Virus record (IMG/VR): IMGVR_UViG_3300029319_000499
Coordinates: 1-24,293 of that record
Length of the DNA: 24,293 nucleotides
Source of the DNA: a virus
Strand: one strand, 5' to 3'
Both the position numbers and the translations under genes were made by a program. Shown here one piece after another: positions 1 to 4,778 of this stretch (the stretch's first letter is position 1; the number at the start of each line of letters is the position of its first letter). The notes beneath the pieces were generated by a model, which worked only from the letters and a program-made list of their open reading frames with translations, did not search any database and had not been told where the DNA came from.

Positions 1-308
1 GCGACAAGATATTGACGATGCTTGATGCTGTCGTCACTGTTCGGGTCTTTGCGAGCGTTGTGATGGCTACAGCTCAGGATCAGCTTGACTTTGTTGTTCA
101 TCCGCTGGAACTTCTCAAGAGTCTTGATCTGGTTCTCCAGCTGCTGGACGTACTTGGGTTGCAGGACCCTGATTCCTTCAATCCTCTCCATGTTTTGGAC
201 ATCTTTAGCGCGGTGCAGATTCTCAATGGCATTGTCGATTCCATCAATGTAGCGCCAGAAGGCTTTGTGATTGGCGTGATAGAGCTTGATGAGTTTCTTG
301 ATGTTCAT
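1..308 (-). CDS. Coiled-coil protein, 3'-truncated by window edge
   Basis: An open frame from ATG 308, with AGGAGG 6 nt upstream, running without a stop to base 1; 102 residues are visible. It begins MNIKKLIKLYHANHKAFWRY and is largely helical and charged: DNAIENLHRAKDV, KYVQQLENQIKTLEKFQRM, then KVKLILSCSHHNARKD. There is no membrane segment. I do not recognise it. As the first gene after a terminator and candidate operator it starts a new transcription unit, probably early or middle genes given the ssb beside it. A reading on the opposite strand of the same stretch has no ribosome site. Confidence 0.7.
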   Translation of the reverse strand, partial: MNIKKLIKLYHANHKAFWRYIDGIDNAIENLHRAKDVQNMERIEGIRVLQPKYVQQLENQIKTLEKFQRMNNKVKLILSCSHHNARKDPNSDDSIKHRQYLV

Positions 309-416
309 GATGTCCCTCCTTTGAGACTCCCCAAATCTACTGGCTATGCGTCATAAATGCACGCCATTTAGAATAAATATTCTCACAAAGTGCCACAAAT
401 GAGGGACTGCGGGGCC
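309..416 (-). promoter_or_regulatory. Candidate promoter and operator for the leftmost gene
   Basis: A non-coding stretch between the terminator and the next ATG. A perfect inverted repeat, AGAATA-tt-TATTCT, occupies 383-370. A possible promoter is TTGTGG, 17 nt, TATTCT, so the -10 would coincide with the right arm of the repeat; a repressor bound there would block it. The hexamers match consensus only partly. The ribosome site AGGAGG lies just before the ATG at 308. Confidence 0.4.
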
Positions 417-452
417 AAAAAAAAAGAGGCCACAGATGCCCTCTGTGACCTC
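417..452 (-). terminator. Intrinsic terminator after ssb
   Basis: On the minus strand GAGGTCACAGA (452-442) pairs with TCTGTGGCCTC (436-426), 11 bp with one G-U pair and a 5-nt loop, followed at once by nine T (425-417). This is a textbook rho-independent terminator and marks the end of the long late transcript that begins outside the window. Confidence 0.93.
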
Positions 453-474
453 CACCACCTAAAATCTGGTGCTT

Positions 475-876
475 TTAGAATGGAAGCTCCTGATCATCGT
501 CATAGGACGGGTGGCTCTCTCCCCTTCCCAGGGTAGGTGCTGGCGGTGCTACCTGTGGCTTTTCCAGCAGCTCAGCATAGTCGGCGACAATCTCGTAGTT
601 GACCTGCTCTACGCCCTCTTTGTTGGTCCATTTGTTCCGCTGAAGTTCTCCACGAGCCATGAGCAGGTCGCCCACTCCAGCTGTTTTCAACTCCTGACAA
701 CGGTCCCCAAAAACCTTTACGGTGTGCCAGGACTTGAAGTCCTGAAACTGTCCTTTGGCCTTCTTGCGAACCTCAACTTTTACCCTGAGCGTCAGGATGT
801 CGTATCCCTTCTCTGTGGTGTAGAGCTTAGGCTCTGAGTCGATATTGCCGATGAGCGTTGTTGTGATCATTCCCAT
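475..876 (-). CDS. ssb: Single-stranded DNA-binding protein
   Basis: A 133-aa OB-fold SSB. It starts MGMITTTLIGNIDSEPKLY, with the standard G-x-x-x-x-x-P-x-L early strand. LTLRVKVEVRKK and SWHTVKVFGDRCQEL match the W-x-x-V-x-x-F core, and KTAGVGDLLMARGELQRNKW matches the K-G-x-x-V-x-G-x-L strand. The C-terminus, after a Pro-rich linker, is an acidic tip (DDDQELPF) similar to the DDDIPF tail by which SSBs recruit partners. AGGAGGG lies 7 nt before the ATG at 876, which I prefer to the internal Met two codons later. It binds replicating DNA and is unusual right after late lysis genes. The gene is followed by a strong terminator. Confidence 0.93.
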   Translation of the reverse strand: MGMITTTLIGNIDSEPKLYTTEKGYDILTLRVKVEVRKKAKGQFQDFKSWHTVKVFGDRCQELKTAGVGDLLMARGELQRNKWTNKEGVEQVNYEIVADYAELLEKPQVAPPAPTLGRGESHPSYDDDQELPF

Positions 877-1024
877 GTTTAGTCCCTCCTTTCTGGACTG
901 AGTGAATCATAACTCATGGAGGAGGGAGGTGGTGGTGAGGTCGTAAAGGAGGGAACGAAAAAACGATTTAAGGCTCATGAACCCCGATTCGTCCAACGGG
1001 GTGGCCCCTCACCACCGGAACAGC
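877..1024 (-). other. 148-nt non-coding gap between lysis genes and ssb
   Basis: No convincing gene is present. On the minus strand ACCCCG (1002-997) can pair with CGGGGT (986-981), and an alternative, mutually exclusive stem GGTGG/CCACC lies at 1000-1016; a run of six T follows only after 17 nt (963-958), so terminator function is doubtful. A TATGAT -10-like hexamer at 911-906 has no good -35. The plus strand at 918-940 is rich in GG doublets. A strong ribosome site, AGGAGGG, closes the gap before ssb. Confidence 0.45.
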
Positions 1025-1264
1025 TTATTCGGTTGCCTCTTCCAGCGCCTCCTCTGCTTCTGCTTCTGCTTCAGCTTCCTCAGGCTGCTGGACCTCTTCT
1101 GGAGGGTCCTCTTGAGGCTGAACGGCATTCTGCGCCTGACTGTGGTCATCGTATTGGAGCTGACAGCTCCCCCAGGTACCGGCCACAACGACCGCACCTC
1201 CTACAAATGCCACTTTGGTGCTTTTCCTGGCCTCTTCCAGTTTCTGCTTGATCTTGTCTCTCAC
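1025..1264 (-). CDS. Membrane-anchored protein with acidic repetitive tail
   Basis: A 79-aa protein beginning with GTG at 1264, overlapping the upstream stop as GTGA, with AGGAGG 7 nt upstream. Residues ~15-34 (STKVAFVGGAVVVAGTWGSC) form a hydrophobic segment after a basic N-terminus, ending in Cys. It looks like a signal anchor or, less surely, a lipoprotein signal without a standard lipobox. The rest is very acidic: about half of the last 30 residues are Glu, with an Ala-Glu repeat (GAAGCA-like DNA repeats). At the end of the lysis block it could be an outer-membrane spanin or a holin accessory; I do not recognise the family. Confidence 0.55.
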   Translation of the reverse strand: MRDKIKQKLEEARKSTKVAFVGGAVVVAGTWGSCQLQYDDHSQAQNAVQPQEDPPEEVQQPEEAEAEAEAEEALEEATE

Positions 1265-1896
1265 AATAGATCCTCCTCATTGATCAATGTGTAGGTGAAC
1301 GTCTCCCATTTGGGGTGGTGCTCAATCTGAAGATGGGCGAGGTCCAGAAGCTCAATAAAATCCAGCTCCTTCTTCAGGACCTGACACCCTGCGGACCAGC
1401 TCCAGATTCGGCCTGATGAGCTGACCCCTGAGATCCTCGCTGAGTCTCTCCCTGCTTTGTGGATGTTGGCGCCGATGTAGCCAGTCTCCAGGCGGGCTGG
1501 ATCCATGTCAATCTGAGCATCTCCAGTGCTGTCCCGGTAGAAGCTGACAGGTCCTGGACCACGCTGAACAAGCGCCTCATACTTGTTCCGGTGCATTCCT
1601 ATGGTGTAGGCGGAGCGATATTGACCTGGAGCCATGATCGCCGTGCCGTCTGCATTGTAAAGCTCGGGATGTAAAAGAGCCTGCTTCCCAGGGTCGGTGG
1701 TACAGCGCCACCAATGAGTCACCCAGGAGCCACCGACTCTCTCCCTGTAGGTGCACGTCATCCAGTCGTCAAAGAGGTCCTCTGTTTGGTCCCTGTTGCT
1801 TGTCCTAATCCCAATGAGATTGAGATTGAAAGCGTGGTTTCCATCAAAAACCTGGTAACCCATACGGGCCACAGCTTTGAGGAGTGGCGGCAGCAT
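1261..1896 (-). CDS. Putative endolysin with L,D-transpeptidase-like motif
   Basis: A 211-aa protein. It has FNLNLIGIRTSNRDQTEDLF, then HWWRCTTDPGKQALLHP, GTAIMAPGQYRSAYTIGMHR, YEALVQRGPGPVSFYRD, GANIHKA (H146) and WSWSAGCQV (C171). This order recurs in phage and prophage proteins near holins. The pair N-I-H and S-x-G-C resembles the His/Cys active site of L,D-transpeptidase (YkuD) folds, so I infer a peptidoglycan-acting enzyme with a Cys nucleophile. No other lysozyme, amidase or peptidase is visible in the window, so this is the best endolysin candidate. There is no signal peptide, consistent with holin-dependent release. The last residues (EEDLL) overlap the next gene. Confidence 0.62.
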   Translation of the reverse strand: MLPPLLKAVARMGYQVFDGNHAFNLNLIGIRTSNRDQTEDLFDDWMTCTYRERVGGSWVTHWWRCTTDPGKQALLHPELYNADGTAIMAPGQYRSAYTIGMHRNKYEALVQRGPGPVSFYRDSTGDAQIDMDPARLETGYIGANIHKAGRDSARISGVSSSGRIWSWSAGCQVLKKELDFIELLDLAHLQIEHHPKWETFTYTLINEEDLL

Positions 1897-2114
1897 TAGT
1901 CAGCCTTCTTCGCAGCACTGAAAACCAGCTCACAGATCATGTCCACCGCAAACGCGATGACACGCTCCTCCTGGCGCTCGTTGAGGATCGGCATGTTGAT
2001 CTTGTCATTGATGAGATCCACAACCCATGCCCGTTTCTTTTTGCCACTCCCCTTCTCAGGGAACAGCTCCTCAGCCATCAGGATTGCTTGCTTGATCAGT
2101 TTTCCGCGCTTCAT
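1896..2114 (-). CDS. Small soluble Holin_LLH-like protein
   Basis: A 72-aa protein with AGAGG 6 nt before its ATG. The sequence KQAILMAEELFPEKGSGKKK, then RAWVVDLINDKI and an end VIAFAVDMICELVFSAAKK, resembles the soluble C-terminal part of LL-H-type holins (AVxAAEqlf...GSGkxKkxyvld...IExaVxel). The membrane helix expected at the N-terminus of those holins is missing. It may work with a separate membrane protein, the 67-aa gene that overlaps it, as a split holin; this is inference. It overlaps the endolysin-like gene as TAATG. Confidence 0.55.
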   Translation of the reverse strand: MKRGKLIKQAILMAEELFPEKGSGKKKRAWVVDLINDKINMPILNERQEERVIAFAVDMICELVFSAAKKAD

Positions 2115-2274
2115 TTTTTGCCTCTAATGCAGTGACCACACGCTCCAGCAACACCAGATAACGATCAGTCATCATAGTGAGCTGGCGGCCTTTATTCTTG
2201 CTGTCGTTGACCACAAAATAGACCAGGGCTGCTGTGAGCCCCAGGTCTGCTATTGCGGTAGTTTCAGGCCCCAT
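2071..2274 (-). CDS. Small membrane protein, candidate holin
   Basis: A 67-aa protein with an N-terminal hydrophobic segment (IADLGLTAALVYFVVND, about residues 8-24). An amphipathic charged helix follows (DRYLVLLERVVTALEAKNEA) and then a polar tail. One N-terminal membrane helix followed by a charged helix is the layout of short BhlA/UviB-type holin-like proteins, an inference from topology only. Its 3' end overlaps the next gene by 44 nt, an unusually long overlap, with the downstream ribosome site inside its coding sequence. The ribosome site of its own start is weak, so it probably depends on coupling to the 25-aa ORF. Confidence 0.55.
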   Translation of the reverse strand: MGPETTAIADLGLTAALVYFVVNDSKNKGRQLTMMTDRYLVLLERVVTALEAKNEARKTDQASNPDG

Positions 2275-2276
2275 GG

Positions 2277-2354
2277 CTAGCGCTTACGCTTGCCCTTTTT
2301 GGCCTTCTTCTTTTTCTTCATTCCGTACATTTTCTTGGCTGGTCCCAATGGCAT
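2277..2354 (-). CDS. 25-aa polybasic peptide gene
   Basis: A very short ORF, ATG at 2354, with AAAGGAG 6 nt upstream, a better ribosome site than most genes here. The peptide MPLGPAKKMYGMKKKKK continues AKKGKRKR, so most of its last 14 residues are Lys or Arg. It lies between the 96-aa basic protein and a small membrane protein whose ATG comes two bases after its stop. It could be a nucleoprotein-like minor peptide, or a leader that couples translation of the next gene. The strong ribosome site argues that it is translated; its role is unknown. Confidence 0.6.
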   Translation of the reverse strand: MPLGPAKKMYGMKKKKKAKKGKRKR

Positions 2355-2366
2355 GATCTTTCTCCT

Positions 2367-2657
2367 TTACCATTTCACTTTGTTAGCCCAATAAGCTGCG
2401 CTCATGCGGCCCTTGGCGATGTTCTTCGCATGCCTCCTACGGAAGCTTGCTCTCTTCTTCTTGTCAGCTTTGCTCTCATTCTTTCGGCCTCTTGGGGCAG
2501 TGCTAGCACCCTGCTGGCCAAACCTAATGAGCTTCACCTTGTCTCCACTCTTGGCGAGCACCATGTGAGATTTGGTTTTATGCTTTGGAGTCCTCTTGGG
2601 CTTGTTCACCTTTTCCAAACCATACCGTCGCAGGAGTCTTTTGATGTCTTGCGCCAT
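2367..2657 (-). CDS. Conserved basic phage protein (HAKNIAKGxMSAAYWANKVKW type)
   Basis: A 96-aa, very basic protein. It contains KHKTKSHMVLAKSGDKVKLI, RFGQQGAST and the C-terminal block RRRHAKNIAKGRMSAAYWAN, ending KVKW. This set is a strongly conserved family in many tailed phages, especially environmental ones; I recall the name DUF6321 but have not verified it. The function is unknown; the charge suggests nucleic acid binding or packaging with DNA. It begins by TAATG overlap with the membrane-protein gene, so it sits inside the lysis block although it looks unrelated to lysis. Confidence 0.8.
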   Translation of the reverse strand: MAQDIKRLLRRYGLEKVNKPKRTPKHKTKSHMVLAKSGDKVKLIRFGQQGASTAPRGRKNESKADKKKRASFRRRHAKNIAKGRMSAAYWANKVKW

Positions 2658-2920
2658 TATTCAATCCACCCTTCCGACTTGTTGTGATCTTTGATCACCT
2701 CAATGAGTGACAAGATGGTCGCATTGGCTGCATCGAGAGAGCTGTGGGCCCCTTGCAGCTGGCCCTGAGCCTGAATCAGCTCCTCACGCTCTACGCAGTT
2801 CTCATGGCTCTCAAGGCTGAGGCCTGACAGCGTACCGATACCACCACCCGAACCAAGCAAAAGAAGACCCCATCCCCATGGGGGCATTGCGGCCAGTCCA
2901 TGTGCGGTAGGCTCAGACAT
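2657..2920 (-). CDS. Small membrane protein, candidate holin or spanin
   Basis: An 87-aa protein. Two adjacent ATG codons exist (2923 and 2920). I use the second because AAGGG lies about 6 nt before it and it forms the TGATG overlap seen elsewhere in the block. Residues ~14-34 are a hydrophobic, Gly-rich membrane segment (WGWGLLLLGSGGGIGTLSGL). A charged region follows (ESHENCVEREELIQAQGQLQ) and then a helix with ANATILSLIEVIKDHN. One N-terminal membrane anchor followed by a soluble coil is the layout of inner-membrane spanins (Rz-like), but a holin role is also possible. I do not recognise the family; the assignment is by topology and location. Confidence 0.55.
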   Translation of the reverse strand: MSEPTAHGLAAMPPWGWGLLLLGSGGGIGTLSGLSLESHENCVEREELIQAQGQLQGAHSSLDAANATILSLIEVIKDHNKSEGWIE

Positions 2921-3111
2921 CATCCACCCTTCAGATACGTGGCGATAATCTGTAGAGCCCCCATCCAGGCCATTAGCAGTCCTGTCATTTTGTCCATCTT
3001 GGACGACAGAAGCTTGATGTCAGCTCTGATGGTGCTGATCTCAGCCTCCACGGTGTCCAGTCTGTTCTCAATGACAGCGACATCCTTCTCAAGTTTTCCA
3101 ACCCGGTCCAT
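2920..3111 (-). CDS. XhlA-like hemolysin/holin-associated protein
   Basis: A 63-aa protein with the layout of the haemolysin XhlA family: an N-terminal coiled coil (VGKLEKDVAVIENRLDTVEA, on to about residue 40) and a C-terminal membrane helix (MTGLLMAWMGALQIIATYL, about 42-60). In Bacillus prophage PBSX, XhlA works with the holin XhlB and an amidase in lysis. Similar short coiled-coil/TM proteins are common in phage lysis modules. GGGG is about 7 nt before the ATG. The gene starts the run of small membrane proteins that precede the putative endolysin. Confidence 0.72.
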   Translation of the reverse strand: MDRVGKLEKDVAVIENRLDTVEAEISTIRADIKLLSSKMDKMTGLLMAWMGALQIIATYLKGG

Positions 3112-3114
3112 CTA

Positions 3115-3399
3115 TCACCCCTGAATCATGCCGCGTAAATACCACAGTTTTTCTTCGCAGGCTGCATGACTAAAGGAACTGATGTTGTGAACGTGCATCT
3201 CAAAGTCCACGTTGTCAGGAATGGACCCCAGAAGATTGGTTGCCCTGGTCGCTGTGCATTCCACAAGTGCAAAGTTGGAGTAGCTGGATGCCTTTGAGGT
3301 GGTGCCCATGTCTACACTCCACAGCTCTTGGGCTGCTACTGCCTCCACAATATCGTCGGCAGCACTGGCGCTGCTTGCTTTGAATAGAATCACATCCAT
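3115..3399 (-). CDS. Hypothetical 94-aa protein
   Basis: The ATG at 3399 is preceded by GGAG 6 nt upstream, within the end of the tail-fibre-like gene. The protein begins MDVILFKASSASAADDIVEA and continues with a mixed alpha/beta section (ALVECTATRATNLLGSIPD, then NVDFEMHVHNISSFSHAACEEKLWYLRGM). There is no membrane segment. It lies between the tail-tip genes and the XhlA-like lysis gene, so it could belong to either group; I cannot assign a function. Tight tiling (three bases after the previous gene, three before the next) supports it as real. Confidence 0.65.
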   Translation of the reverse strand: MDVILFKASSASAADDIVEAVAAQELWSVDMGTTSKASSYSNFALVECTATRATNLLGSIPDNVDFEMHVHNISSFSHAACEEKLWYLRGMIQG

Positions 3400-3402
3400 G
3401 TC

Positions 3403-4383
3403 TTACTCCGCTGTGAAGTCTTCACGGTTCGAAATCGGTTGGATGACGTAGCGGACCCTTTTCACCCTGATGGAAAAAACTCGGGCCTGATCACTGTCAA
3501 AGGCACAGAATCCCACTGCGATATGCACAAAGCGATTGTCTGCTCCTGTGAACTCGTTGGCGGTTCCTCCATTGTTACCCATGGCGGGACCGGTAAAACG
3601 GGACCTTGGATTTGTTGTCGAATATGATCCGCCATTGATGAAGACGCGATCGGCGCTGCTACGGCTGGTCGCACCAAAAGTGGCTTGCAAAACGATGGCG
3701 TTATGATCCACATCCCTGGTCGGATTGAACTGGCATTTGAAGGTCGCACCACCAACTGACGCTTGAGCTGCGCCGGTCACATACCCTGACTTGTAAAGCA
3801 AAGTATCGGTTGTGGAGGTTGGATCATTGACTTTGTTTTTGTACATGCGAGCCATGACAAATCCGCTGTTTTGATCTGGCATGGCTGGAGCATTGTTTTG
3901 GTCGCTAGCATAGTGAACCAAACCGACCAGGACTTGTCCGTTCCGCCCGTAATGGTTTGTGGGATCGCTCTCACTTCCTGTTGGGCCAGTGATGGGGATG
4001 TCATCGAGGAGCAGTTCCACCTTGATCGAGAACTGCTCAGGATAGATCTCGTTGGCCCCCACTCCAGTGGGCTCAGCAAGTCCACACTCCTCATAGGGCT
4101 TCAGATGCGCCTTGGCGATATAGAAGGTGCCTTTGATGGCTCCTGGTTGGATGTGCTTTTTTCCTGTTGCTGAGTTGCTGTAGGTGGTCACCCCACCTGA
4201 GCTGGTGATTGTACCGGAGGCAGCTGCTGAGTTGACGGTTGCATCTCTCCGCTGCCAAAGGCTAGCGTCGTGGATGTCGATAGTTGTCCAATCACGGTAA
4301 GGATCGGTAGCACCACCGCCACCACCACCACCACCGCGCTCAACACCTTTGCTGTCTACACTCTTTGGTCTTGCGATGCCCAT
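3403..4383 (-). CDS. Putative tail-fibre/tip protein with polyglycine linker
   Basis: A 326-aa protein. The first 15 residues (ARPKSVDSKGVER) are followed by eight consecutive glycines encoded by a GGT/GGC tract at about 4313-4336. A beta-rich body follows, with DWTTIDIHDASLWQRRDATV, then FSIKVELLLDDIPITGPTG, GFVMARMYKNKVNDP and IAVGFCAFDSDQARVFSIRV. The polyglycine stretch would act as a flexible linker between a short attachment peptide and the folded part, as in fibre or spike proteins. I do not recognise the family. The ribosome site is weak (GGGTGG), and the gene starts two bases after the previous stop, so coupling is likely. A receptor-facing role is inferred. Confidence 0.65.
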   Translation of the reverse strand: MGIARPKSVDSKGVERGGGGGGGGATDPYRDWTTIDIHDASLWQRRDATVNSAAASGTITSSGGVTTYSNSATGKKHIQPGAIKGTFYIAKAHLKPYEECGLAEPTGVGANEIYPEQFSIKVELLLDDIPITGPTGSESDPTNHYGRNGQVLVGLVHYASDQNNAPAMPDQNSGFVMARMYKNKVNDPTSTTDTLLYKSGYVTGAAQASVGGATFKCQFNPTRDVDHNAIVLQATFGATSRSSADRVFINGGSYSTTNPRSRFTGPAMGNNGGTANEFTGADNRFVHIAVGFCAFDSDQARVFSIRVKRVRYVIQPISNREDFTAE

Positions 4384-4384
4384 G

Positions 4385-4762
4385 CTACCACCCGGCCTGG
4401 ATTAGGTAGACGGTCGTTATAGCTGAGTCTGAGCCTGTATCACACACGCTGCGGTGGAAGAGCGTCCCATTGGTCGTGGTGTATTTTACCGGGGGGTCAA
4501 AAGCATTGCTCTGGTCAGCAGCTGCGCTAGCCTGAACCACGGTCTGAATAGCCAAGCTGGATCCGGTAGCAGTGACCAGGATGGGTGCCAAGGTATTCGC
4601 TGAGCCTGAGGTTTTTGTTGCTAGCTGGGCACAGATTCTGCCCTTCTTGGGAAGCCCCTCAATGGTGGCCTCTGTTGCTGCTCCTGCTTCTGTCTCTGTG
4701 ATTACGACCTGATAATCTGGTCCACCTAAATGCGTGACTACTGCGCTTCCTGAATATGCCAT
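4385..4762 (-). CDS. Small tail-tip accessory protein (125 aa)
   Basis: I do not recognise this protein. It is a small, Ala/Thr/Ser-rich, probably all-beta protein: YQVVITETEAGAATEATIEG, CAQLATKTSGSANTLAPILV, then NGTLFHRSVCDTGSDSAIT and a final TVYLIQAGW. That alternation of polar and hydrophobic residues is common for short virion proteins. AGG lies upstream of the ATG in the 16-nt gap after the hub gene. Its TAG ends two bases before the next ATG. Placement inside the tail-tip block suggests a baseplate or fibre accessory part, by context only. Confidence 0.65.
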   Translation of the reverse strand: MAYSGSAVVTHLGGPDYQVVITETEAGAATEATIEGLPKKGRICAQLATKTSGSANTLAPILVTATGSSLAIQTVVQASAAADQSNAFDPPVKYTTTNGTLFHRSVCDTGSDSAITTVYLIQAGW

Positions 4763-4778
4763 TTCTATGGGCCTCCTA

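Noticed and set aside
12-356. 114-codon plus-strand open frame at the left edge
   Set aside because: The minus strand carries an open frame with AGGAGG and ATG at 308 and a credible coiled-coil sequence; the plus frame has no such support.
469-837. 122-codon plus-strand open frame
   Set aside because: It is fully antisense to the clearly recognised ssb gene.
916-1294. Two plus-strand open frames of 105-111 codons
   Set aside because: They cover a low-complexity minus-strand gene and a spacer, and encode runs of Leu/Pro arising from the reverse of the Glu/Ala repeat.
3777-4094. 105-codon minus-strand frame inside the tail-fibre-like gene
   Set aside because: An out-of-frame shadow of the 326-aa gene with atypical composition and no ribosome site.
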